A DNA stretch of 64,000 nt from Raffaelea ambrosiae (GCA_002778195.1 PCDI01000001.1:2182939-2246938); one strand, 5' to 3'. Shown: positions 34,011-44,411, numbered from the stretch's first letter. The notes: generated from the letters alone by a model not told the origin. Program-made: numbers and translations.

Positions 34011-37000
34011 TCTTCTACCGTTTCGCCAGCGTGGAGCGCATCCAGTATGGTCCCGACTACGGCGCGACCACCGCCTGGGACGTTCTCGGCATCGTCTCGC
34101 CGCCGGACGGCGGCGCCCTCGTCAGCGACCTGTTTGTGTACGACGCCGTGTCCGGCCAGTTGGCGGTGTTTCTGCTGGGCGTCTGCTTCGTCCGCGTCGG
34201 CCCCGTGTCGGCCGCCCACGATTCCTCGGCGCCGCACGCGTCCCGGACAAGCCGTGGCTGCGACCCCCTGCCACGCACACGCGCACCGGCCGCGGCGCCG
34301 GCCATCCAGACCCCACCCGCCGACCCCCAGGCCGCGATTCCCACCCCGTCGCCCGCTGACCCCCAGGCCGCGATTCCCACCCCGCCGCCCGCCGTGGACC
34401 CCCAGGCCGCCATCTGGGCAGACGTCTGCGGCGTCCTGGAAACGATCGCCGAGGTGCCGCGGAGCGACGTGCGCGGCCACGCCTCCTTCGAGGACCTGGG
34501 CGTCGACTCGCTGATGATGATCGAGGTCGTCGCCGAGATCGCCCGCCTGTACAGCACAGACCTGCCCGTCGACGAGCTCGAGGCGCTGACCGACGTCGAC
34601 GCGCTCGTGCGCTACCTGCACGGCCGCGGCTGCCGGGGCGCCGGACGCGGTGGCCGCCGCGGTGGCAGCGGCGAGCGCGCGGCGTCCTCGTCCTCGTCCA
34701 CGACGGTCGACTCGTCGGATGCATCGGGCCGCCGCGCATCGATCGACACGCCCGCGACGGGCACCATCGACGGCCCGACCACGGGCCTGCCCGCCGCGCA
34801 GCAGGTCTTTGACAGCATGCGCTTCGACTTTGACCAGTACGCCGACCAGACAGCCTTCAGCCACTTCTGGGCCCGCGTCTACCCCGACCAGGCCGCCCTC
34901 GTCGACGCCTACATTCTCGACGCCTTCCGCACCCTGGGGTCCGACCTGGCCCCTCTGGCCCCGGGCCAGCCCGTGCCGCCGCCCGCCGGCGTCCTGCCCC
35001 GCCACGCCCGCCTCCTGGCCCAGCTCTACCAGATCCTGGCCGCCAGCGGCCTCCTCCAAACGCGCGACGCCGCGACGACGACGACCGCCGCCGCCGCCGC
35101 CCCGGTGCGCACGGCCCGGGCCATCGACCCGACCCCCGCCCCGGTCCTGCTGGCGCGCATGCTGCAGAAGCACCCACAGCACGCGGCCGAGACCAGCCTG
35201 CTCGACGTGACGGGCTCGCGCCTGGCCGCGTGCCTCACCGGACAGGTCGATCCGCGCCAGCTGCTGTTTGCCGACCGCGCCCACCGCGCCATCATGGCCG
35301 ACGTGTACGCCCAGGCGCCCATGTGCCAGGCCACCACGCGGCTCTTGGCCGCGTATCTGGCCCGGACGTTCTCCGCCTCCTCCTGCGACGACGACGACGA
35401 CCGCCGGGTCTTCCGCATCATCGAGGTCGGCGCCGGCACCGGCGGCACGGCCTGCTACCTCGTCGACGCCCTCGCCCGCCACGGCGTCCGCTTCGAGTAC
35501 ACCTTTACCGACATCTCGTCGTCGCTGGTCGGCCAGGCCCAGAAGACGCCCACCTTGGCCGGCCGCGACAATCTGCGCTTCGCCACCCTCGACATCGACC
35601 GCCCCCCGCCGCCGGCCCTGCGCGGCCAGTTCGACGTCGTCGTCGCCACCAACTGCCTCCACGCGACCCCGGACACCGCCCGCGCGGCGGCCCACGTGGC
35701 CTCCCTGCTGCGCCCCGGCAGCAGCGACGGCGGCGGCGTCTTCTGCCTCGTCGAGTTCACCCGCGGCCTCTACTGGTTCGACCTCGTCTACGGCCTCCTG
35801 GACGGCTGGTGGGCCTTTCAGGACGGCCGCCCGCACGCCCTCGCCGACCAGTGGTTCTGGGACCAGAGCCTCCGCACCGCCGGCTTCCAGCACGTCGCCT
35901 GGACCGACGGCCCCAGCGAGGAGGCCCGCACCATGCGCCTCCTCTGCGCGTTCCCGGCCGCGCCCGAGCGGGACGCCTTCACGCCCCGTCCGCGCGGCGT
36001 CGGCCAGCGCGCCGGCCTGCCGGTCGAGACGTTCCGGTGGAAGCAGGCCGGCCCGCTGGACCTGCTGGCCGACGTGTACTATCCCAAAACACCCGATGCG
36101 CCGGGCCGCCGACCGCGGCCCGTGGCCCTCATGATCCACGGCGGCGGCCATCTGCTCTTCAGCCGCCGCGACATCCCCATGAAGCACGTCCGCGTGCTCT
36201 TGCAGCGCGGCTACCTCCCCGTCAGCGTCGACTACCGGCTCTGCCCCGAAATGCGCCTGTGGGACGGGCCCGTCACCGACTGCCGCGACGCCCTGCGCTG
36301 GGTCCGCCAGGTCTTGCCGTCCCTGCCGCTGGCGTGGCCCCACGTCCGCGTCGACCCGGCCCGCGTGCTCGCCCTCGGCTGGTCCAGCGGCGGCCAGCTC
36401 GCCATGACCCTCGGCTACACAGCCGCAGCCGCGGGCGTGAAGCCGCCCGACGTCATCCTGCCCTTCTACGCGCCCAGTGACCTGGAAGCGGACTGTAAGA
36501 AGACCGATTCTCCCCCCCCCCGCCCAAGGCACCCCATCTAACGCGTCCGTGTAGTTTGGGACCGGCCCATCTTCCCCGCCGCGGCCGAGGAGCCGCCGCA
36601 GGAGATCGGGGGCCAACTCGACTGCGTGCGCCCAGAGCCGGTAGGTGCTTCCCCCCTTACTCTAGTAGCCGGTGCTTTCCCCCCCCCACCCGCCCTCTCC
36701 GTCCGCTTTCCAGCACACAGGGGGCCGGCGACTGACTCGGGACAGATCCTGGCCTACACCCCGCAGAGCGACAAGCGCGCCACCGCCCTCTCGCTGACCC
36801 TCCGGGACGACCGCGCCCGCCTGGTCCTGCACATGAACTGGAAGGCCCAGTCCGTCCCCGTGCTGATCCGCGGTCTGCCGCACAAGGACCGCGCAGCCGC
36901 CGCCGCCGAGGAATACGACGGCATCGACTGGGCGGCCCTGCCCAAGCCGCCCGTCGACCAGATCCGCCAGTGCAGCCCCTATTGGCACATTGTCCAGAGG

Positions 37001-37234
37001 CACTACCGCACGCCCACGTTCCTGGTCCACGGCAACGCCGACGACTGGATTCCCTACCAGATGACCGAGCGCACCATGGCCGCCCTGCGCGAGCGCGGCG
37101 TGCCCTGCGGCCTGCGCATCCCCGACCAGTGCGGCCACGCCTTTGACCTGTTCCCCCAGGAGGACCGGCTCGGCGTCGGCTGGGCGGCCATCGAAGCCGC
37201 CTACGACTTTGCCGCCGACCAGCTGCAGCTTTGA
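28919..37234 (+). CDS. Non-reducing polyketide synthase 2, SAT-KS-MAT-PT-ACP-CMeT-TE, frame broken by a 95-bp duplication
   Basis: Exons: 28919-29572, 29676-36494, 36555-36640, 36746-37234. Domains: SAT (nucleophile C141 in GFCAG), KS (about residue 413 on; Cys588 in DTACSSS, His in EAHGTGTP and KGHIGHLEG), MAT (GHSLGQ, Ser codon 32303), PT (His in VDGHVVRGHAQAPP near 33311), ACP (LGVDSLMM, Ser codon 34508), C-methyltransferase (SAM motif EVGAGTGGTA near 35423) and a C-terminal esterase-like TE with HGGGH, nucleophile GWSSGG and a last-exon His in QCGHAFDLF. This order matches PKSs that make methylated orsellinic acids (MpaC and AusA type). A perfect 95-bp tandem duplication between KS and MAT shifts the reading frame, so as written the protein would stop near 31812. 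Total exon length minus 95 is an exact multiple of three (2650 codons plus stop), so everything else is intact. Confidence 0.9.
29588..29664. repeat. 34-bp direct repeat inside NR-PKS 2 intron 1
   Basis: Two imperfect copies of a unit containing atgcgctcgctct and cttgctg lie within the 103-bp first intron; the second copy supplies the gctgac branch-point-like sequence. Confidence 0.75.
31581..31770. repeat. Perfect 95-bp tandem duplication in the KS-MAT linker of NR-PKS 2
   Basis: Copies 31581-31675 and 31676-31770 are identical. Each starts with a (GAC)n run and ends gagct. The length is 2 modulo 3, so the duplication moves the second half of the gene into another frame. The translated sequence of each copy (APAPLARLPIQIAAASP and so on) appears once per frame. 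Confidence 0.95.
34312..34410. repeat. 45-bp repeat in the PT-ACP linker
   Basis: About two and a half copies encode a Pro/Ala-rich linker of the pattern PADPQAAIPTP between the PT and ACP domains of NR-PKS 2. Confidence 0.8.
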
Positions 37235-37697
37235 CGGTGGGTGTCGATCGCCCTCTTTGGCCTAGAGGGAATGGGGCCAGGATCCTCGTAAACGGGTTGG
37301 GCTTGTTTCTGTTTTTTTTTGTCTGGTGGGATGTTCGAGACAAGAGAGACGGCCAAATAGGGAGAGGCCAGTCGGGTTCTGTGGATCCAACAAAGTAAAC
37401 GAGAAATTGAATTTGTTTGTTTGTGTAGCTTGAAACTAGGAAGAGCGCGCCCATGTCTGGGAAACCATCCGTTGTCCATCTGCCAGGGGATCGTCTCCAT
37501 GCGACTGCTCTCAATACCGCAATACGACACGTACGATCACCGTCTACGAAGACTCGTAATGAGGGGGGGTAGAAAGCCATGGCTTTCCCACTATTTGTTC
37601 TACAGCTACCGCGCGGACGTGGATGGGAAAAGGCATCGTCTCTTTTTTCGTCTACCAACCCGTCGGGCATTTCTACTCCGCACAATTCCGCACATGT
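37235..37697. other. Spacer between convergent NR-PKS 2 and acyltransferase fusion
   Basis: Presumed 3' flanks of both genes, AT-richer than the coding DNA. No gene seen. Confidence 0.5.
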
Positions 37698-40253
37698 CTA
37701 CTCGCCAAGAAACACCGCCTCCCGCTTCTCGCCAAACGCCAACAGCGCCTCGTCGCGGTCTTTGGTCCCCAGAATCGACTCGTACGCGGCCGCTTCCACG
37801 GCCTCGCAGCGGCAGGCCAGCGCGGCCACGGCCGCGCGCACCGCGAGGGGGCCGCCCCGGGCGATGTCCTGCGCCAGCGCGACGCCCGCGGCGAGAGCGG
37901 CCGCCCTCTGGGCGCCGGCGGCCGTCGCCTCCGCCGTCTCCCCCACCAGCCGGTTGCACAGGCCCAGGGCGGCGGCTTCCGGGGCCGCGACGCGGCGGCC
38001 CGTCAGGATCAGGTCGAGCGCGCGCGACAGCCCGACCAGCCCCGGCAGCCGGTACGTGCCGCCGGCCCCTGGAATCACGCCCAGCCGCGTCTCGGGCAGG
38101 CCGACGACGGCGCTGGCGGCCAACACGCGCAGGTGGCAGCACAGCGCCAGCTCAAAGCCGCCGCCGAGCGCGGGGCCGGCCACGCACGCCACCGACGGCA
38201 CCGGCAGCGTGGCCAGGTGCGTGCACAGCGTGCGCAGCTGGGCCAGGAAGGCGCGCGTCTCGGCCAGGGTCATGGCCTGGCGCTCGACGAGGTCGGCGCC
38301 GGCGCAGAAGACGCCGTCGACGGCGCTGGCCAGGACCAGGCCGCGGACACCCCCCCCACTGTGGCCGTGGCGACCTCGCTCTGGTTGGTGGTGCAGCGCC
38401 GCGACCACCTCGGTCAGCTCGCGCACCATCTGGCGCGAGAGGGCGTTCTTGGCGCGGGGGCGGTGCAGCTGGACGACGCGGACGACGCCCACGTGCGGCG
38501 CCGGCACGTCGTTCACAATCAGCGTGGTCCACTTGGGGTCAAGGTCCCTTGCGTCGTTCGGCGGGTCGGGCCACAGTGGTTGCGTGGGAACGGATGCGGC
38601 GGATGCGGCGGATGCTGCCGATGCTGCCGATGCTGCTTCGTTGCCGTTTGTCACGTGCCCATGGGCCGTGTGTTGGTTTGCTGCTGTTCCGTCCCGACCG
38701 TCACCATTCACCCCGTTCACCCCGTTCACCCCGTTCACCCCGTTCACCCCGTTCACCCCGTTCTCATCGTGTCCCTGTCCATGCGTCTGTTTCTCCTTCG
38801 GGTCGAGTTCCTTCGGCAGGCGCTCCGCGCAAACGGCCGTCGCCTCGTCTTGGACGACGAAGCGGCCAAAGAACGCATCCTCGGCCAGACACCGGATCGT
38901 GCTGTCCTGCTCCGTGATCATAAACTCGCAGCTGCCGTCCGGCAGCCGCGGCATCACAATCACCGCGCCGGCCATGGTGCCCCGCGCCGGCAGGCGCAGC
39001 GCCTTCATGTGTCCACCGAGCAGGGGTCCAAAGTCCAGCGCGTGCAGGTCAAACTTGAAGTGGCTCGTCAGGATGATGCCGCCCGTGGGCAGATCCTCGA
39101 GGATGTTCAGGCGCGTCTGGGTCTGCTGCGCAGTCCGCTCGGCGTACCCCACAAGGTCCGTAAACTTGTCGGCCGTCATGCTGCGGATGGCGGCCCGCAC
39201 AGCACGCGCCGCGACGGCCAGCCCTCTTTCTCCGTCGTCTGTGTCTTCCAGCACCGCGATGGGCAGCGCGGTCTTGGTCATGTACAGGACATTGCCAAAG
39301 TACGGCGCAGGGAGGCCCAGATGGGCGCGGCAGTCCAGCGGCTGCGCCAGGTACGTGGTCGTGTCGTCGGCCAGGATGCCGGCGCGGTGCCGGGCGACCA
39401 TGATGCTGCGCCAGATCAGCGCCGAGACGGCATCGTTGGTCGAGATCCAGTCGTGGGGCCCGGCCCCCGCGGCAACGGCGGCGGCGGCCGAGGAGGCGGC
39501 CTGCTTCAGGCGGGACAGCGCCGCGGCGCTGATGCGAAAGGTGCGGCATGTGTTGTCCACGTTGGCAATCTGGGCGTGCGTGTTGGCCGCCGACGACGTC
39601 CAGGCGGCGTGGTTCTCGATGGATCCCGGGACGCCGCGCCCCGACACGAGGAGCGTCCGGTCGGAGCGGTAGACATCGGTCCGCTCGTGCAGGGGCTGAG
39701 GCCCGGCGTCGCCGGCCTGGGCCTGTCGGAACGCGTCGGCGAAGAGCCGGATGATCTCGGTCACGCCCTTGCCGTCGGCGGCAATGTGGATGATGGACAC
39801 GACCAGCAGCAGCCCGCCGTCGACAAAGTTGGCCTGCAGCTGACAGACGTCGACCGGCTCGTCGCTGACGTAGGCCACCTCCGGCAGCGGGCACAGCTGC
39901 TCCGTGTCCAGGAGGTGCTGGGCGAAGCCCGACGCGGCGAGCGCGTCGAAGCGCAGCGCATGGGTGAGGTCTTTGATATGGAGCTTGGCTGCGCCCTGCG
40001 GGACGAGGTTGCGGAGCCACGGCCGACCGCCCTCCTCCGGCGGAAAGGGCACAATGGAGCCGGCGAGAAACGGCACCCGCTGGACGGTGTGGTGGAACGC
40101 AATGTGCAGACAATCCGTGATCTTCGCCTTGTCGGCATCGGCGGGGAGAGCGAAGAAGAGGATGCGTTTCGAATGGGTCGGCGGAAAGAGGCGGTCCCAG
40201 TGCGACAGCGTGAGGTCGAAAGGAGGACACGGGACAGTGAAGGTCCTGTCCAT
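37698..40253 (-). CDS. BAHD-type acyltransferase fused to enoyl-CoA hydratase/isomerase
   Basis: One uninterrupted frame of 851 residues. Residues 1 to about 490 are a BAHD/transferase-family (PF02458-like) acyltransferase, with the general-base motif HXXXDG at His156-Asp160 (IIHIAADGKG) and a LDFGPLLGG block in place of the DFGWG motif. A low-complexity linker of about 100 residues follows (GVN repeats, then AAS repeats, from 9-bp DNA repeats). Residues from about 600 are a crotonase-fold enoyl-CoA hydratase: FCAGADL oxyanion segment, ALGGGFELALCC and LPETRLGVIPGAGGT, carrying both catalytic Glu positions. The first half would esterify the polyketide core using an acyl-CoA; the second suggests on-site processing of an acyl-CoA donor. 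In azaphilone pathways a separate acyltransferase does the former job. The assembly is chimeric just upstream of the start, but the frame itself is unaffected. Confidence 0.85.
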   Translation of the reverse strand: MDRTFTVPCPPFDLTLSHWDRLFPPTHSKRILFFALPADADKAKITDCLHIAFHHTVQRVPFLAGSIVPFPPEEGGRPWLRNLVPQGAAKLHIKDLTHALRFDALAASGFAQHLLDTEQLCPLPEVAYVSDEPVDVCQLQANFVDGGLLLVVSIIHIAADGKGVTEIIRLFADAFRQAQAGDAGPQPLHERTDVYRSDRTLLVSGRGVPGSIENHAAWTSSAANTHAQIANVDNTCRTFRISAAALSRLKQAASSAAAAVAAGAGPHDWISTNDAVSALIWRSIMVARHRAGILADDTTTYLAQPLDCRAHLGLPAPYFGNVLYMTKTALPIAVLEDTDDGERGLAVAARAVRAAIRSMTADKFTDLVGYAERTAQQTQTRLNILEDLPTGGIILTSHFKFDLHALDFGPLLGGHMKALRLPARGTMAGAVIVMPRLPDGSCEFMITEQDSTIRCLAEDAFFGRFVVQDEATAVCAERLPKELDPKEKQTHGQGHDENGVNGVNGVNGVNGVNGVNGDGRDGTAANQHTAHGHVTNGNEAASAASAASAASAASVPTQPLWPDPPNDARDLDPKWTTLIVNDVPAPHVGVVRVVQLHRPRAKNALSRQMVRELTEVVAALHHQPERGRHGHSGGGVRGLVLASAVDGVFCAGADLVERQAMTLAETRAFLAQLRTLCTHLATLPVPSVACVAGPALGGGFELALCCHLRVLAASAVVGLPETRLGVIPGAGGTYRLPGLVGLSRALDLILTGRRVAAPEAAALGLCNRLVGETAEATAAGAQRAAALAAGVALAQDIARGGPLAVRAAVAALACRCEAVEAAAYESILGTKDRDEALLAFGEKREAVFLGE
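38585..38640. repeat. 9-bp tandem repeat encoding the AAS linker
   Basis: About five copies of gcggatgcg / gctgccgat units, encoding (SAA)n on the minus strand. Confidence 0.85.
38707..38762. repeat. 9-bp tandem repeat encoding the GVN linker
   Basis: Six near-perfect copies of ttcaccccg, encoding (NGV)n in the linker between the acyltransferase and hydratase domains. Confidence 0.92.
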
Positions 40254-40283
40254 CTTGTGCAGCGTTTCGCACGGCGGTCAACC
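40201..40283. repeat. 83-bp direct duplicate, copy 1
   Basis: Identical to 40380-40462. It covers the first 18 codons of the acyltransferase and its immediate 5' flank, and ends at a poly-A tract. See the chimeric segment entry. Confidence 0.95.
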
Positions 40284-40379
40284 AAAAAAAAAAAAAAAAA
40301 AAAAAAAAAAGAAGACCTACCGTGTTCAGGATTTCAAACAAAAGGTCCCGAGGGCCCTGGGCCAGTCGCTTGAGATCAN
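40284..40379. other. Probable chimeric assembly segment (poly-A, inverted methyltransferase fragment, single N)
   Basis: After 27 A residues, bases 40311-40378 are the exact reverse complement of 42554-42621, which is the end of exon 1 and the intron start of the O-methyltransferase; there the sequence runs into a poly-T tract. A lone N at 40379 is followed by a second copy of the acyltransferase 5' end. This is what a false join at homopolymers would produce. Confidence 0.85.
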
Positions 40380-40462
40380 TGCGACAGCGTGAGGTCGAAA
40401 GGAGGACACGGGACAGTGAAGGTCCTGTCCATCTTGTGCAGCGTTTCGCACGGCGGTCAACC
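40380..40462 (-). pseudogene. Duplicate of the acyltransferase 5' end (likely assembly artefact)
   Basis: Second copy of the 83-bp block. It repeats the acyltransferase start codon and 17 further codons and then runs into the N. If the assembly is corrected this copy should merge with copy 1, and the DNA to its right would be the true promoter of the acyltransferase fusion. Confidence 0.75.
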
Positions 40463-41251
40463 AAAAAAAAAAAAAAAGAAAAGAAAAAAGAACGAGCTCA
40501 GTCGAGCCTTCGGCTCAGTCTCGTGGCCGGCTGTTCCGGACGACGATCTTGTATATACTTGTACGGGACGCTGCACAGCACTCTCGGGCACTCTCGTCGT
40601 CTCGAGTTTCGTGCAAGACACGGCATGCTGCCATTCTGCTGTGCTGCGGTCCAATCGCATTGCTCGTCCGGATCCTGGGATGCAGACGACGCGAAGGCTT
40701 TTGTCGGGCGCTTTCTCTCCACATCATTGGCTCGCCGGCTGGTTTCTTGCTGTGAAGAGGGTCAGCCGATCCCGGTGGGTTGCATAGTAGCTACGATGCG
40801 TTGGACACTCGGCCCGCCCAATCAGCCTGGCCTGATGTGCTTGTGTGCTCCTGCCGTGTGGAGCTGGGCGGGCTGGTACACTTGGTTTCCTGTTTCCTTT
40901 TGGCCTTTTCTCTGCCGAGACACCCATGCGTGCAGGATCAGCAGGGGCCAACAACCGCCCACAAAGACACGGAGAAAGGCCCCCAATGGACCCACAAACG
41001 AAAGCAGCCCGTAGACAGGGAGCATGCCTATAAGTTACCCCATGTAATCGACAGGACGGCGTAGTATTCGTCCCGGCCTCTGATTCGGCCCAGCGCCAAG
41101 GCAAAGCCTCGCACACATTCGCATCGGCCTGCATTCGTCTGAGGCACGGAGAAGCTCCGGTCCCATCTTCGCACCTCCCTCCAAGGAGCCGCCTGCACAC
41201 AAACGAGCCGGGGGAGGGGGAGGGGACATCCTGTTCCCCCGCAGAGCCAGC
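40463..41251. other. Divergent promoter region, acyltransferase fusion / AflR-domain gene
   Basis: Begins with a poly-A/purine tract. No gene is recognised. No zinc-cluster coding segment could be found that would extend the AflR-domain gene upstream. Confidence 0.5.
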
Positions 41252-41848
41252 ATGGACGATGCTTCCGATATGCTGCCGTCTTGCACGTGCGCCGATGACG
41301 TGACGGCCGCCTGGGAGCACATCGACAACATGGGCGAGGTGTCGTTCGATGTGATCCTCCTGGCCAGCGAGCAAACGGTCAACTTCTCGCTCCAGGCCCA
41401 CGAGTGCCGGACACAGGGCTGCCTCTCCGCGTCCACCGTGCGCGACACACTGCTGCGCATCTATTCGAAGCTCGTCGACCTGCTGGAAGCGGCCGTGGAG
41501 ACATACGCGGCAGGCACGCGCCCGTGGGCTTCATCGCCACGGGGCCGGACACCACCACCACCACCACCACCGGGTCAGCGGGTCGCGTGTCTTCCGTCGA
41601 AAATGCAGCTGGGCACACACACGCTCGACGACCAGCAGAGCGGTCTACTGGCGCTGGATCTCGTGTGCAGGTTGCTGGTCAATTTTGCCGACGTGCTGCG
41701 GCGGATGGGCCGTCGCGCGAACGGGGAAGGCCTATACAGGGTGGACGAGCGGCTACTGAAATTGCTGTCGCGGGTGACGAGACTGGCAGACGCCAGCGTC
41801 GCTTCGCAGGCACACCTGTATTATCACGACCACGATGCCTGCGGGTGA
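41252..41848 (+). CDS. AflR-type regulatory-domain protein without zinc cluster
   Basis: Intronless frame of 198 residues. Its layout matches the C-terminal regulatory part of AflR-like (PF08493) proteins: Cys-containing helices FSLQAHECRTQGCLSAS..LLRIYSKLVDLLEAA, a Pro-rich loop, then the MQLGTHTLDDQQSG strand and final helices LLVNFADVLRRM and LLKLLSRV. The same architecture closes the full-length regulator at 48.4 kb. The start MDDASDMLPSC is plausible, and no Zn2Cys6 motif precedes it, so it is either a truncated regulator, a genuine stand-alone partner, or the C-terminal part of a gene whose 5' exon lies in the misassembled region. The family assignment rests on pattern, not on a database search. 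Confidence 0.65.
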   Translation: MDDASDMLPSCTCADDVTAAWEHIDNMGEVSFDVILLASEQTVNFSLQAHECRTQGCLSASTVRDTLLRIYSKLVDLLEAAVETYAAGTRPWASSPRGRTPPPPPPPGQRVACLPSKMQLGTHTLDDQQSGLLALDLVCRLLVNFADVLRRMGRRANGEGLYRVDERLLKLLSRVTRLADASVASQAHLYYHDHDACG

Positions 41849-42380
41849 CGGGAATGGACCAGATCGCACATAGTGAAAACAAGCTTTCTTGGCAGACAAA
41901 AAGTGGACACTACTAGCCTGGCCCGAACGGGCAAGGAGCCGTTTTGTTCAGCAGAAATGTCCAGTGATGTCTCACGTGACAATGCTATATGATTTTGTAT
42001 CCCAGATTATCGAATTCGACTACAACGTTTCATCTCGCACGCACTGCGTCCAGGAGAGACCAAACATACGACGCAGTTGCTGGATTCCGTATCCCCTGAA
42101 TGGTACTGCACAATATGCCAAGGCGCACGTAGCTTGTGATAGGACTGACCCAGAAGGAGCCGGCGAGATACAGCTCGCTCGGTTTTTTCCGCCCGTCCTC
42201 GGCCATTGCGTCGTGGGTCCAACTGCGCCTGGGCCATCTTGGAACAGAGCAGCATGAAGCGATCCCATCCGTTCTCGGACATGCTATATAATACGCCAGG
42301 TTGAAAGGCATCCCAGTGGTCAAACTGTTCCCATCCCAACATACACCCGCTCCGATGCCAGCCACACAGTGACGCACAAT
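41849..42380. promoter_or_regulatory. Promoter region of the O-methyltransferase
   Basis: Non-coding; ends with the TATA box listed separately. Nothing else of note. Confidence 0.5.
42285..42292 (+). promoter_or_regulatory. TATA box of the O-methyltransferase
   Basis: TATATAAT lies about 95 bp before the methyltransferase start codon. Confidence 0.6.
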
Positions 42381-44002
42381 ATGGCCCCATCAGGACTCAC
42401 TAGACTGGCCGAGCAGCTGTTGGAGAACGCGAGAGCGCTGGACACCTACAACGAGACCCATGGTTTTGACCCTGCATCGTTCGACCGCGAGTCCTTTGTC
42501 GACCTGCCGCTCGACGTCGAGAACACGCGCAAGACGGTCATCGACCTCGCAAATGATCTCAAGCGACTGGCCCAGGGCCCTCGGGACCTTTTGTTTGAAA
42601 TCCTGAACACGGTAGGTCTTCTTTTTTTTTTTTTTTTTCTGTTCGGCTCGCGCTTTACTCGCTAGATTCGACAAAGCATGATACATCGTCTGTCAGAGAT
42701 TGACATGGCAACCCTAGTTCACTGACCTGGCCAATCTTCACTTTGTCTACCACCACAATCTTCCCAAGCATGTCCCGTGGACGGGCGACATCTCGTACGC
42801 CGAGCTGGCGGCCGCCTCGGGCGTCGACGAGGTGCTGTTGCGCCGCATGGTGCGCGTCGCCATGATGAACCGCATGTTCGCCGAGACACGCGACGGCCGC
42901 ATCCGCCATTCGGCGGCAACCCGCATTCTGCACACGGAGCCCGACGGCATGGACGCCTGCGGCTTCTTTTTGGAAGAGATGTTTGTGCGTGAAACGTGAA
43001 TTTGTGAATTTGTAACAGCCCCCGACGGCGACCGATTCCTCGGTTGAAACCCCCCCCCCCCACCCCAAAAAACAACAACAGCTAATGTCTGTCCTCGTGG
43101 ACAGCCCGCCGCCTCCAAGATGATCGAGGCCATGAAGAAATACCCGGGCTCGGGCGAGCCCAACGAGACAGCCTTCAACATGGCCCACCACACCAGCCGG
43201 CCCTTTTATCTCGAGCTGGAGGCCGCGCCCGAGCGCGCCCGCCGCTTCGGCGCCGCCATGCACTGGATGACCCGCGGCGGCCGCTTCGCCACCGACCACC
43301 TGGTGCGCGGCTTCGACTGGGCGTCGTTGGATCACGCCGGCGGCCTTGTCGTCGACGTCGGCGGCGGCCACGGCGCCGTGGCCATCGCGCTGGCCCGGGC
43401 CACCCGCCACCTGCGCTTTGTCGTGCAGGACCTGCCCGTGACGGCCGCGCAGGGCGCCAAGCGACTGCCGGCTGCGCTGCAGGACCGCGTCTCCTTCCTG
43501 GCCCACGACTTTTTCCGCCCGCAGCCGGTCCCGGGCGCCGACGTCTTCTTCTACCGCCACATCCTGCACAACTGGTCCGACCCGTACGCCGCGCGCATCC
43601 TCCAGGCCGTCGTCCCGGCCATGAAGGACGGCGCCCGCCTCGTCCTCTGCGAGTTCCTGCCGGGCGACGTCGCCTCCACGCGGTGGAGCGAGAAGCAGCC
43701 CTAGTACGTTGGTTGTCGTTCGCGTCGAGGAACGGACCATGGTCGGCGAGCCATACTCTGCCAAGCCCCGTTCCCAGTTTGACGACATGCTAACTGAAGG
43801 GGCCCCACATCGCAGCAATATGGACATGATCCAGGCCATCGGCTGGAATTCCGTGGAGCGGACGGCGTCCCACTGGGAGCGACTGTTCAAGTCCGTGGAC
43901 GACCGGCTGGAATTCCTGGGGACGCGCACCCCTCCCGGGTGTTCCGTGTCACTCATCGAGGCCCAGTTTCGTGCTACACACACCAGTGCACCCAGTGCCT
44001 AG
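42381..44002 (+). CDS. SAM-dependent O-methyltransferase (COMT-like)
   Basis: Four exons, 42381-42611, 42718-42984, 43105-43703 and 43816-44002, giving 427 residues with consistent phases. The last intron has a gctaac branch point, and joining it rebuilds QPYNMDMIQAIGW. The N-terminal third is the winged-helix dimerisation domain (TDLANLHFVYHHNLP...ISYAELAAASGVDEVLLRRMV). The catalytic domain shows SAM motif VVDVGGGHGAVAIAL, VQDLP, and the general-base region FYRHILHNWSDPYA (His as base). It should methylate a phenolic or carboxyl oxygen of the pathway product. Intron 1 holds a T17 tract. Bases 42554-42621 recur inverted at 40.3 kb, almost certainly by misassembly. Confidence 0.9.
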
Positions 44003-44411
44003 TGGTAGGAACAGCTAGTTGAGGATCCTCCGGGACCCACTAGTTCTATCCCGCCCTGTCCATCTCGATGGCAGACCTCCATCTCTGATCAATCCAGGCT
44101 AGTTTTCTTGCCTTTCTGGCTTAGTCTGAGGCACGGAGAGACATAAGAAGAAAAAAAAAATACCCGAACCGCTTGATGCGCTTGATGTGATTGCTGTTTC
44201 ATTCTCACGGCTTACGTTGGCCTGTATAAAGTATCCGCTCGGCACTTGCGTGTATATCCCGTAGTACTCATTCCGCCCAGATCAACGGTGCCCCCATTCT
44301 TTCTCAAACGCACCTTGCCTGTGGCAGCATGTATCTTACTCTCTGACAGTACACAACCTTCACCCTGCACCCCCCCCCCCCCCCAATCCAATTGCAAACG
44401 ACCGTGCCATC
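44003..44411. other. Promoter region of serine hydrolase copy 2
   Basis: Contains a TATAAA near 44225-44230, about 185 bp before the start, and a C14-type homopolymer near 44371-44384. No gene seen. Confidence 0.5.

Noticed and set aside
28919..37234. Reading the locus as a DMOA-type meroterpenoid cluster because NR-PKS 2 has the CMeT-TE layout
   Set aside because: No prenyltransferase or terpene cyclase is visible in the window; the R-domain PKS, HR-PKS and AzaH/TropB-like enzyme fit an azaphilone-like route better.
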